Shown here piece by piece: positions 1-6,089 of a stretch of DNA of 7,182 nucleotides. The notes under the pieces were generated by a model that was given only the letters and a program-made list of their open reading frames with translations, had not been told where the DNA came from and did no database searches. Every line of letters starts with the position of its first letter. The stretch's first letter is position 1. The stretch is from assembly GCA_938045195.1 (NCBI GenBank), contig CALINC010000126.1:1-7182 (forward strand), in the 5' to 3' direction. A program made the position numbers and the translations under genes. This DNA comes from an uncultured Treponema sp. (GTDB lineage Bacteria; Spirochaetota; Spirochaetia; Treponematales; Treponemataceae).

Positions 1-51
1 AACCTGCGTTTGCGGCTTGTCCGCAATGTCAGGTTGAAGCGGGTGTTAGAC
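1..51 (-). other. attC: Partial attC recombination site (cut by left window edge)
   Basis: Read on the minus strand, the site begins with GTCTAAC (45-51), which fits the attC inverse core RYYYAAC, followed by ACCCGCTTC. It then enters a stem: AACCTG (1-6) pairs with CAGGTT (30-35), and TTGCGG (10-15) pairs with CCGCAA (21-26) around a five-base loop, with a small internal bulge. The matching GTTRRRY core should lie just beyond base 1. An attC follows the gene in a cassette, and this one lies 69 bases beyond the stop of the last minus-strand gene, so orientation agrees with an array running leftward from intI. The folded hairpin is the form IntI recognises in known integrons, and it might also act as a transcription barrier. 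Confidence 0.82.
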
Positions 52-120
52 ATTCTCTTTATCCATTTTTTTAACATACCTATTCACGTTTAAAAAAAAT
101 ATTAATTATAAAAATTTTTA

Positions 121-615
121 TTATATTTTAGGTATCATACTTGATAATTCTGGTGAATTAGAAGATAAATTCCAAATAGAAATCTTCATTTTCTTTATAC
201 GTTTTCCATCTCCATAATCTAGCAAATCTTCCCTCTTAAAAATGTTTAGTATTTTATTCAATGTACCTAATCCTGCTGAAGTCATTAAAAATGCTTCTTC
301 AGGATCAATCAACTTACAGTATGACCATAATTGTCCTAAATCCCTTAACGTTAAATTAGTTTTTTTCGCTTCAATAAAAAATAGTTTTACCGTATTTCCT
401 CTTTTCGCTATCCCTAAAACATCTATTTGAACATCTACACCAACAGCAAGTTCATTCACTATATCATACTTAGCTAAAACTCTATCTAGTCTTTCTGAAT
501 GGGCATCTACAGTGATGATTTTATATCCTTTGTAATTATCTTCCAAATACCCTTGTAACCAATTTTTCATTGGTAAATATAATTCAAATTCACTTTTTAC
601 ATTTCTTTTATTCAT
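121..615 (-). CDS. PD-(D/E)XK nuclease, probable catalytic subunit of a restriction endonuclease
   Basis: A 164-residue protein. The core reads QIDVLGI (63-69, Asp65), a beta hairpin, then LFFIEAKK (78-85), giving D-x16-E82-A-K84. This is the PD-(D/E)XK metal-binding pattern, and it is followed by LGQLWSYCKLIDPEEAFL (93-110), a helix-strand typical of the fold. The protein is little more than the nuclease core, so it has no obvious DNA-recognition domain of its own. Its ATG overlaps the end of the upstream LAGLIDADG-like gene by 8 bases, with GGGAG lying inside that gene as ribosome site. Such coupling suggests equimolar synthesis and a physical partner. Together with the two methyltransferases upstream, the likely role is DNA cleavage in a restriction system. 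The fold is well supported. Being the cutter of this particular system is inference. A small archaeal-type or repair nuclease of the same fold is a less likely alternative. Confidence 0.8.
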   Translation of the reverse strand: MNKRNVKSEFELYLPMKNWLQGYLEDNYKGYKIITVDAHSERLDRVLAKYDIVNELAVGVDVQIDVLGIAKRGNTVKLFFIEAKKTNLTLRDLGQLWSYCKLIDPEEAFLMTSAGLGTLNKILNIFKREDLLDYGDGKRIKKMKISIWNLSSNSPELSSMIPKI

Positions 616-1498
616 GATAGCCTAACTCCCTCGCTATTTCTGTCCATGAATTGAAATGCTTGCCCCTAATTGTTATTGGGATAAAATCATCGTCTTCTCC
701 TGGATGAGGCGGTTTAATTTTATTTGATTTTCGTTTTGATTCCCAAAAGTATTTATGAGTTTTCTTTTTTAAATCTTTGCTAAGTTTTCTATATGCGACA
801 ATTAATTCATCCGAAAACATATCCAATGCTTGTTGTTTATGTATAATTCCAAAGCCAATTGGATTAAACTCATTTGCCCATATTTTTACTTGATGTTCTT
901 TTTTCCAAAAATTAACTTGACCTGCATTATACTTTTTCAGATCTCCGTCCCGCATATTAGGATGTGCCCAATCAATCGTTTGTACAGGAATATTGGTTGA
1001 TTTTAATAAATTACATATATCTATTACCATTTGCCAATTATGTGGTATCTCTAAATAAACTCTATGTTCATATTTATTAAAATAGGCATTACTCCTCCTG
1101 ATATAACCTGTAACATCTGCAAATCCTTTTAAAAATTGTCTGCGTTCATCCACACTACACTCAAAAATATCTTCATGGATTGATATATCATTATGTGATA
1201 CAGCATTTCCAACAAACCTATTTATTTCGCGTATTAAATAATCCGCATTTGGTTTAGTGAAAGATAAAACGGTTGATGAATGGGTTTGAATAAAATCTAG
1301 TCCTGCACCGATTAAAGGTTCAATGGTATTTCTAATATCTGCAATACTTGCTTTTACATAAAGTTTCACATCATGAAGTTCTTCTGTTTCCAATTTTTTG
1401 TGTGGTATTTCAATAGATATTACAGTATTAACTGAAGTCCTCTGAATTTCACCATTTCCACATATCATACCAAGCATATATGCCATTTCTGTATTCAT
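608..1498 (-). CDS. LAGLIDADG-fold protein with degenerate active sites, probable DNA-recognition subunit
   Basis: A 296-residue protein with two LAGLIDADG-like helices: YMLGMICGNG (7-16) and FLKGFADVTG (122-131). Each is followed by a beta hairpin ending in the same words, IEIPHK (29-34) and LEIPHN (149-154), so the protein is an internal duplication, as in monomeric LAGLIDADG enzymes. In active enzymes the next-to-last motif position is Asp or Glu; here it is Asn15 and Thr130. It should therefore bind DNA but probably not cut through this fold. The C-terminal 60 residues are Lys-rich and may add DNA contacts. The ATG has AGGTG six bases upstream, overlapping the stop codon of the preceding gene. 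The gene lies at the end of a restriction-modification operon and is coupled to a PD-(D/E)XK nuclease gene. The inferred role is target recognition for that nuclease. An active homing endonuclease is disfavoured by the missing acids. Confidence 0.72.
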   Translation of the reverse strand: MNTEMAYMLGMICGNGEIQRTSVNTVISIEIPHKKLETEELHDVKLYVKASIADIRNTIEPLIGAGLDFIQTHSSTVLSFTKPNADYLIREINRFVGNAVSHNDISIHEDIFECSVDERRQFLKGFADVTGYIRRSNAYFNKYEHRVYLEIPHNWQMVIDICNLLKSTNIPVQTIDWAHPNMRDGDLKKYNAGQVNFWKKEHQVKIWANEFNPIGFGIIHKQQALDMFSDELIVAYRKLSKDLKKKTHKYFWESKRKSNKIKPPHPGEDDDFIPITIRGKHFNSWTEIARELGYHE

Positions 1499-1507
1499 TA
1501 GTTACAC

Positions 1508-1987
1508 CTATGAAAGATATCCGCACACAAAATAAAATAATTCACCAATATTAAAAAGCTTCAAAATACTTGTACATATTAGAAAGATATCTTGATTACT
1601 TCCTGGAAGAAATCCTATAAAAAAACAAGATTCTATAAATTTACTACCTGTCATTCTCATCATAGGATCATTCTGCAATCTGTCTTTTAATACATTTGGT
1701 ATATTTACTATAGAATTAAAATATATTCGATACTGTGGCGCCCATTTCATTGCATTACCACCGGATGTAACCCCTTTTTTAATAGGATAATTGGGTATTA
1801 CTCTTAAAAGTTCTGCGATTTGTTCTTCTGGGATTTCTGCATCAATTCTCTTAATATGCTTTAAAATATATCCTAAAGAAAAACATAGATCATTGATGTT
1901 TTGAAAGTAAATATCCTCTGCTCTGTCTGTAAAAGCAGATTTATAATTATAACCCCTTGTTTGTAAAATATCTCTTAATGTAAACAT
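1508..1987 (-). CDS. Small unknown protein A of the restriction-modification cassette
   Basis: A 159-residue protein that I do not recognise. Around residues 81-97 it has K-W-x4-R-I-Y-F-N-x-I-x-N-I-P, shared with protein B (2115-2462), so the two belong to one family. The rest differs: A has a mostly helical-looking N-terminus and a hydrophobic, Phe-rich end (residues about 119-157) that could be buried core or a weak membrane segment. There is no signal peptide and no helix-turn-helix that I can see. Its ATG lies 10 bases after the stop of a methyltransferase 3' remnant, and the ribosome site AAGGA is built from that stop codon (TAAGGA). It ends 9 bases before the LAGLIDADG-like gene. Position between methylases and nuclease suggests an accessory restriction subunit, a controller or a degraded specificity protein. 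None of these is proven. Confidence 0.6.
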   Translation of the reverse strand: MFTLRDILQTRGYNYKSAFTDRAEDIYFQNINDLCFSLGYILKHIKRIDAEIPEEQIAELLRVIPNYPIKKGVTSGGNAMKWAPQYRIYFNSIVNIPNVLKDRLQNDPMMRMTGSKFIESCFFIGFLPGSNQDIFLICTSILKLFNIGELFYFVCGYLS

Positions 1988-1997
1988 AAATACATCC

Positions 1998-2080
1998 TTA
2001 CTTCTTTATAAAGATTAATATATATTCATGGACTTTATTTATACGATATTTATATGGATAACATAAGGTTCTCATATTAT
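1998..2080 (-). pseudogene. 3'-terminal remnant of an m4C-type methyltransferase gene
   Basis: On the minus strand this stretch matches the last 26 codons plus the stop of the methyltransferase at 2473-3249. Over 75 ungapped bases (2006-2080 against 2481-2555) I count 8 mismatches. The translation keeps YPYKYRINKVHEYILIFIKK and the stop intact. Just upstream, Pro and Gly of the intact protein are replaced by Thr and Cys. No start or body of the gene remains: similarity stops abruptly at 2080, and an in-frame stop lies shortly upstream at 2085-2087. The remnant sits directly before protein A with a 10-base gap, exactly the gap between the intact methyltransferase and protein B. It marks a past duplication or exchange. 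Confidence 0.88.
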
Positions 2081-2114
2081 CTATTTACTTATTATTTAAA
2101 ACAAACTCCTTATT

Positions 2115-2462
2115 CTAATTGTATCCAAGTCTATATCCATTATCAAATAAATAATAGACTAATTGATTATCATCTAATCTATAAGTAAATTCGTTTGATT
2201 TATAATTTCTGTTATTATATTTTCTTCCATTCCAATAAGAAGGAATATTTGAAATATCATTAAAATATATTCTCAGTTCTATTCCCCATTTATCGACATC
2301 CCCTAGTAGACATATCCCATAATCCCCAACAGAAACAGATGCATTATATTTACTATTGTACTGTTGAATGAAAGCTATCATCTTATCTTCCTTTCCTTCA
2401 GCATCAATAAATATACGCTGCTTACTGTTAACTAAAAAATTATAAAAGTCTTTGTTGTACAT
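2115..2462 (-). CDS. Small unknown protein B of the restriction-modification cassette
   Basis: A 115-residue protein, unrecognised. Residues 58-74 carry K-W-x4-R-I-Y-F-N-x-I-x-N-I-P, the same motif as protein A. The C-terminal third is very rich in Tyr and Asn (for example around residues 80-95) and ends in YRLGYN. No signal peptide, membrane segment or nuclease motif is visible. The ATG is 10 bases after the stop of the m4C-type methyltransferase, and a G-rich ribosome site overlaps that stop (TAGGGGGA), so the two genes are surely co-transcribed. A 127-base gap containing a methyltransferase remnant separates it from protein A. It is shorter than A at the N-terminal side. It may be a partner of the methyltransferase, a restriction subunit or an immunity-type factor; the sequence alone does not decide. 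Confidence 0.62.
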   Translation of the reverse strand: MYNKDFYNFLVNSKQRIFIDAEGKEDKMIAFIQQYNSKYNASVSVGDYGICLLGDVDKWGIELRIYFNDISNIPSYWNGRKYNNRNYKSNEFTYRLDDNQLVYYLFDNGYRLGYN

Positions 2463-2472
2463 TGCAATCCCC

Positions 2473-3249
2473 CTATTTTTTTATAAAAATTAATATATAT
2501 TCATGAACCTTGTTTATACGATATTTGTATGGATAACCTAAAGGTCTCATATTATTATAATCCTGCTGTCTATCCCAGATAATAATATCATCAAATATAT
2601 AACCTTGTTTTTGTAATTCTGTTGACAAATCACTATGGAGAGGATAAAAATCACTTTTTTTTCGAATATCCATAACATTTACTAAGCAATATGCCCCAGG
2701 TTTCAAAACCCTATAAACTTTAAAAAATAATCTCCCCAATTCATTTATAAAAGTACGATATTCAGATATATTCCCCATATCGTTGGACTTTTCGGAATAA
2801 TTTACATTTTGTTTCCCATCAGCACTCCGTTTCATGTTTAATATATCCCAATAAGGCGGAGACGTTATGCACAAATCAAATGAATTTTCTTCCAATTTAT
2901 CCAATTCCGAGAAACTATCTCCATTAATAATTTTAATTTTTTTGTCATTTCCAATCCTTCGCTCTGCAAGCTTACAAAATTCTTTTGACAAATCTATGCC
3001 TACTGCTTTACGATTAAGATTGTGTGCTGCAACAAGGCTCGAACCTACTCCGTTAAACGGATCTATTATAAAAGCATCATCTTTTGAAAAAGTCTTTATA
3101 AGCTTTTCGCACAAAGAAACAGGATATGAAGCCGGATGTCCCATATCCTTTTCTTCGTTAGTCTTAGCCAAATTTCTCCATATGCTAAAAGAATTTTGAA
3201 GCCACTCTTTTCCAGACAAATTATTACATCTTTTTTCTTCATTTATCAT
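2473..3249 (-). CDS. DNA methyltransferase, m4C type (N4/N6 amino-methyltransferase family)
   Basis: A 258-residue S-adenosylmethionine-dependent DNA methyltransferase. The order is motif X (HPASYPVSL, 38-46), motif I for SAM binding (IDPFNGVGSS, 62-71), the acidic motif II strand (VGIDLS, 83-88), then the catalytic motif IV TSPPYW (129-134). SPPYW is the form usual in N4-cytosine enzymes, though some such enzymes methylate adenine. The X-I-IV order is that of alpha or gamma class enzymes. A separate target-recognition domain is not obvious; the segment after motif IV (about 140-165) may contact DNA. The ATG overlaps the end of the upstream adenine methyltransferase by 11 bases and has a strong GAGGTGG ribosome site. 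It probably protects one strand of the cassette's own restriction site. Its last 26 codons are duplicated at 1998-2080. Confidence 0.9.
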   Translation of the reverse strand: MINEEKRCNNLSGKEWLQNSFSIWRNLAKTNEEKDMGHPASYPVSLCEKLIKTFSKDDAFIIDPFNGVGSSLVAAHNLNRKAVGIDLSKEFCKLAERRIGNDKKIKIINGDSFSELDKLEENSFDLCITSPPYWDILNMKRSADGKQNVNYSEKSNDMGNISEYRTFINELGRLFFKVYRVLKPGAYCLVNVMDIRKKSDFYPLHSDLSTELQKQGYIFDDIIIWDRQQDYNNMRPLGYPYKYRINKVHEYILIFIKK

Positions 3250-4591
3250 TATGCCACCTCTTCGACTGTATGTTTTTCATTTGAAAATCTATGTGTAATC
3301 TTTCATTTTCAGATATATTATAAGTCTTATATATCAAATCATTTAAAGCGCCCATCATGTCAAACCAACCTTCGCTCATATATTCAATTTTTTCTAATGA
3401 TTTAACAACACTTATTATCTTAGAAAATGTATTGTCTTTTATAATTAGAGGTAATTTTTTTAAGTATTTTGCATCTGTGTGCATCGTAAGTTTTGAATTA
3501 TTATAACAAAATTTAAGCAAATAATAATTACATAAATTAGAATGCAAAAAACCCAATATATACCGACACATTTTTTCATCACCATCAGTAAAAACAGTTA
3601 CAGTCTCTGCGGCTTCAAGGTTTCCTGCAAAACTGGCAATTATACCCGCTTCAGCACTATAAATATTCTGTATAAATACTTTATTTCCCTTCTTAGGAAC
3701 TTCAATATTTTTAAATGAAAATTTACGTATATCCTTTCCAGCTATCGCTTTATCAGACTTCGACTTTCCTCTACCCACATATCCAGTACATATGTTACTA
3801 AATTTTTGATATGTGCCTTCCAATTTTTTATAGATTGTAAAATCTTCTTCGCTGCCAAATAATAAAATTTCATCTTTATAAAAGCTTTGAGGAACTTCTA
3901 GTTTCTTGACAAATTCACATCCTTCATACTTGTATATAGAAATATTATTATTGTTCATAAATTTATTTTCTAAAGTTAATACAATCTGTTCTCCTCTAAC
4001 ATTTTTGAAATACTTACCTATATCTAAAATAGAAACAATTTTTTTCTCATTTAAAATTATTTTTCTTAACATTGAATATGAAGAAACGTGAAGAAAATTT
4101 TTAGGTATAATGTAGGATATTGTTCCATTTGATTTAATTAAATCAAATGCTCTATACATTGCAGCAATAAATAAGTTACTACCTGAATCCTTTACTTTTC
4201 TTAAAAACAAGTAATCAGATGTATCAATTATAATATCTTTTGCAATAGGTGCATACGGCGGATTTCCAATAATTGCATCAACCGGCTCTGATAAATTGAA
4301 TTTATTCAAAATATACTCAGCATCATTACCAAGTGTATCCAATGTTCTAATGTTGTTTGTGTCTATATTTTTTTTTGCTAACGAAATTGCACCTTTATCA
4401 ATATCAGCTCCGTATATTTTTTCATACCCTAATTCTTTTGCCTCTGTAAGAAAATTTCCCGTTCCACAACATGGATCTAAAATTATGGAACTTTTTGGTA
4501 GATCTAAAAATTTAATAATATGACTTGCCAACTCCATATCTGTATAAAATACCTTTTTCTTTTCTATAGGTGGATTCGAGTGAGATTTCAT
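3239..4591 (-). CDS. N6-adenine DNA methyltransferase, gamma class (TaqI/Eco57I-like)
   Basis: A 450-residue enzyme. Motif X lies at about 12-28 (KKVFYTDMELASHIIKF), motif I is LDPCCGTGNFL (38-48), motif II GADID (61-65), motif III ND (89-90) and motif IV GNPPY (109-113), the signature of N6-adenine methyltransferases. The X-I-IV order followed by a long C-terminal region (about 240-430) that would read DNA fits the gamma class, as in M.TaqI and the methylase half of Eco57I. No endonuclease domain is fused. It is the first gene of the cassette; the ATG has no clear Shine-Dalgarno sequence, so initiation may be weak. The stop codon lies inside the next methyltransferase gene. With an m4C-type partner, the pair probably modifies opposite strands of an asymmetric site. 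The target sequence cannot be read from the protein. Confidence 0.93.
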   Translation of the reverse strand: MKSHSNPPIEKKKVFYTDMELASHIIKFLDLPKSSIILDPCCGTGNFLTEAKELGYEKIYGADIDKGAISLAKKNIDTNNIRTLDTLGNDAEYILNKFNLSEPVDAIIGNPPYAPIAKDIIIDTSDYLFLRKVKDSGSNLFIAAMYRAFDLIKSNGTISYIIPKNFLHVSSYSMLRKIILNEKKIVSILDIGKYFKNVRGEQIVLTLENKFMNNNNISIYKYEGCEFVKKLEVPQSFYKDEILLFGSEEDFTIYKKLEGTYQKFSNICTGYVGRGKSKSDKAIAGKDIRKFSFKNIEVPKKGNKVFIQNIYSAEAGIIASFAGNLEAAETVTVFTDGDEKMCRYILGFLHSNLCNYYLLKFCYNNSKLTMHTDAKYLKKLPLIIKDNTFSKIISVVKSLEKIEYMSEGWFDMMGALNDLIYKTYNISENERLHIDFQMKNIQSKRWHNDK

Positions 4592-4915
4592 AATTTTTGC
4601 TTATAAGGGAATAGTTCTTTACTCTCATTTTCATTAGCCCTATGTCTGATTGCCATTCGCAAACAACAATACTAAAAAGCATATAATTATCGACAAAAGA
4701 AACACACTGCGTTCTGACTTTTGTACGATGTCATGCTCTATTCTATAAATTTAAAGTTTTACATTAGCCTATTTCACTAATAACCTCGGCAAACACATAT
4801 ATCTATTCTACCCATTTTCTTATAAATTTTCTATCTCTCTTAACTACAAACTGTCGATTAAAATATAAATAATATTAATGAATAAGTGCAAAAAACAATC
4901 TCGCCCGAAAGATAT
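4592..4915. other. AT-rich cassette leader, no gene seen
   Basis: These 324 bases lie between the presumed attI core and the first methyltransferase gene. Short open frames on either strand have no recognisable protein or ribosome site. The stretch is as AT-rich as the genes to its left. The leader should carry the promoter for the restriction-modification genes. The best minus-strand candidate I see is TCGACA (4852-4857), an 18-base spacer, then TAGAAA (4828-4833), with TATAAG just beyond; it is weak and could be chance. Transcription from intI could also run in, since intI points the same way. No terminator hairpin is visible. Confidence 0.5.
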
Positions 4916-4922
4916 GTCTAAC
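4916..4922 (-). other. attI: attI recombination core (GTTAGAC)
   Basis: On the minus strand the seven bases GTTAGAC fit the integron core GTTRRRY. They have the same sequence as the core of the attC at the left edge (GTCTAAC/GTTAGAC). The core lies about 157 bases beyond the intI stop, and AT content rises on its left. Cassette insertion would occur between the G and the first T, so the first cassette starts here. This is a sequence match and a position argument; no experiment shows activity. Confidence 0.65.
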
Positions 4923-5079
4923 ATCTTTTCGCCCCTTCCTCATAATATCATACGAACGCCCTATTTGCAATCTAAACTATCGCGGACTAAACCAATAACA
5001 TCTTTCTACCATAACACCCGCCAGAACACATCATCAACAGCCAGATTAGGCCTATCTTCACTAAACAAGCTAAAACGAA
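4923..5079 (-). other. Presumed attI region with short repeated GTT-containing sites
   Basis: This non-coding stretch between the intI stop and the core has a less extreme base composition than the cassette. On the minus strand it contains GTTTAG three times (4972-4977, 4987-4992, 5061-5066). AAAGATGTTA occurs at 4996-5005 and again at 4919-4928, where it runs into the core. GCGGGTGTTA (5012-5021) is identical to ten bases of the attC arm at 40-49. Known attI sites carry additional integrase-binding repeats upstream of the core, so these are candidates. A short plus-strand open frame crosses the region but shows nothing protein-like. Confidence 0.4.
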
Positions 5080-6038
5080 TCACATTCGGTCCATAGGGCT
5101 TTGAACGCCGAGACCGCCGCGGTTGAGGACGTGGGTGTAAACCATAGTGGTTGACACATCGCTGTGACCGAGAAGTTCTTGGATGGTGCGGATATCGTAA
5201 CCGGATTCCAGTAGATGCGTTGCAAATGAGTGGCGGAACGTGTGGCAGCCGATTGGCTTCGGGATACCCGACCGTAAAACAACTTCGTGCAAAGTGCGCT
5301 GAATAACCGAAGGATCAATATGATGCCGCCCCTGCTCACCTGTCTCTTTATTCTGCCATCGACGTGCTTGAAGAAACACCCACTGCCATGCCCACATCTT
5401 ACCGGCATTAGGATATTTTTTTGCAAGGGCAGACGGCAACGGCACCGAACCGAAACCATCTTTACAGTCTGCCTCATGAATGCGGCGGACATTTTCCAAA
5501 TGTTTTTGCAGCGGAAATTTCAAAGATACCGGCAGCATAGTTTTACGGTCTTTTGCTCCCTTTCCGCAGTGTACCGTAATTTCATTTTTATCAAAATCAA
5601 TATCCTGTACCCGTAACCGCAAGCCTTCCATCAACCTCATTCCCGTTCCATAAAGTAAGCGAATAAAAAGACCGTAGTCGTTTTCAGGCAACAAAGAGAA
5701 TATCTTTGCCGTTTCCTCACGGCTCAGTACAGCAGGCAGCTTCTTAGACTTTTTGGCACGGATGATATTTTCAGGACTTTGTATCGTTAATCCTAATATG
5801 TTTTTATAGAGAAACAAAAGAGCAGCAAGAGCTTGATTTTGACTTGAAGCAGCAACCTTTTCTTTTGTTGCAAGACGGCTTACAAAGGAATTTATCTCCG
5901 CATCGGAAAATATTTTAAGATTTTTATCCTTATGTTCACGGATAAAACGGCTTATCCAATAGCTGTATGCTTCCCGCGTACGTTTGCTGTAGTGTTTTGC
6001 AGTACGACTTCATTTACCAGTGATTCTAAAGATGCAAT
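5080..6038 (-). pseudogene. intI: Integron integrase IntI, N-terminal reading frame disrupted
   Basis: Tyrosine recombinase that inserts and excises cassettes at attI and attC. Counting from a TTG at 5815-5817, the catalytic set is complete: Arg61 (GTGMRLMEGL), Lys89, His192 and Arg195 (CHTFRHSFATHL), His218 (LLGHSD) and Tyr227 (VYTHV). The extra segment found only in IntI proteins is present (LPSALAKKYPNAGKMWAWQW, 127-146). Translation continues upstream of the TTG through a normal N-terminal DNA-binding domain (HYSKRTREAYSYWISRFI and VAASSQNQALAALLFLY), but this frame meets TGA at 6010-6012 with no start codon. The missing first residues, LESLVNEVVL, are in another frame. One more A in the A4 run at 5995-5998 would join them as LQKHYSKRT. 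Even then only ATT (6036-6038) or CTG is available as start, two bases after AAGGAG for the ATT. Either a pseudogene or a sequencing error. The C-terminus ends in SPMDRM, near the usual length. Confidence 0.85.
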
Positions 6039-6089
6039 TACTCCTTAGAAGCGGCTTTTTGTAATAGGACAATAGTAATAGAAGTCCCC

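Noticed and set aside
620..626. GTTAGGC on the minus strand just before the nuclease ATG, a perfect integron core and typical cassette start
   Set aside because: It lies inside the coding end of the LAGLIDADG-like gene (codons for Leu-Gly), has no paired second core or hairpin, and a GTTRRRY match is expected by chance several times in 7 kb.
608..1498. Reading the LAGLIDADG protein as a homing endonuclease of an intron or intein
   Set aside because: No intron or split gene surrounds it, both catalytic acids are absent, and it is coupled to a nuclease gene in a methyltransferase operon.
2353..2359. GTTGAAT-like match to the core consensus on the plus strand
   Set aside because: Inside protein B, wrong orientation, no attC hairpin; chance match.
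2867..3405. Plus-strand open frames across the two methyltransferase genes
   Set aside because: Antisense to clear motif-bearing coding sequence, no ribosome sites or recognisable protein.
4878..5096. Plus-strand open frame of 72 codons across the attI region
   Set aside because: No ribosome site, no recognisable motif, and it spans the recombination core and the end of intI; probably chance.
5070..5492. Minus-strand open frame of 140 codons overlapping intI
   Set aside because: It is a shifted frame within the catalytic half of intI; the real frame has all recombinase residues.
6041..6062. Sequence gaagcggcttttt near the intI start, looking like half of a terminator
   Set aside because: No complementary gccgcttc arm is present beside it, so no stem can form.
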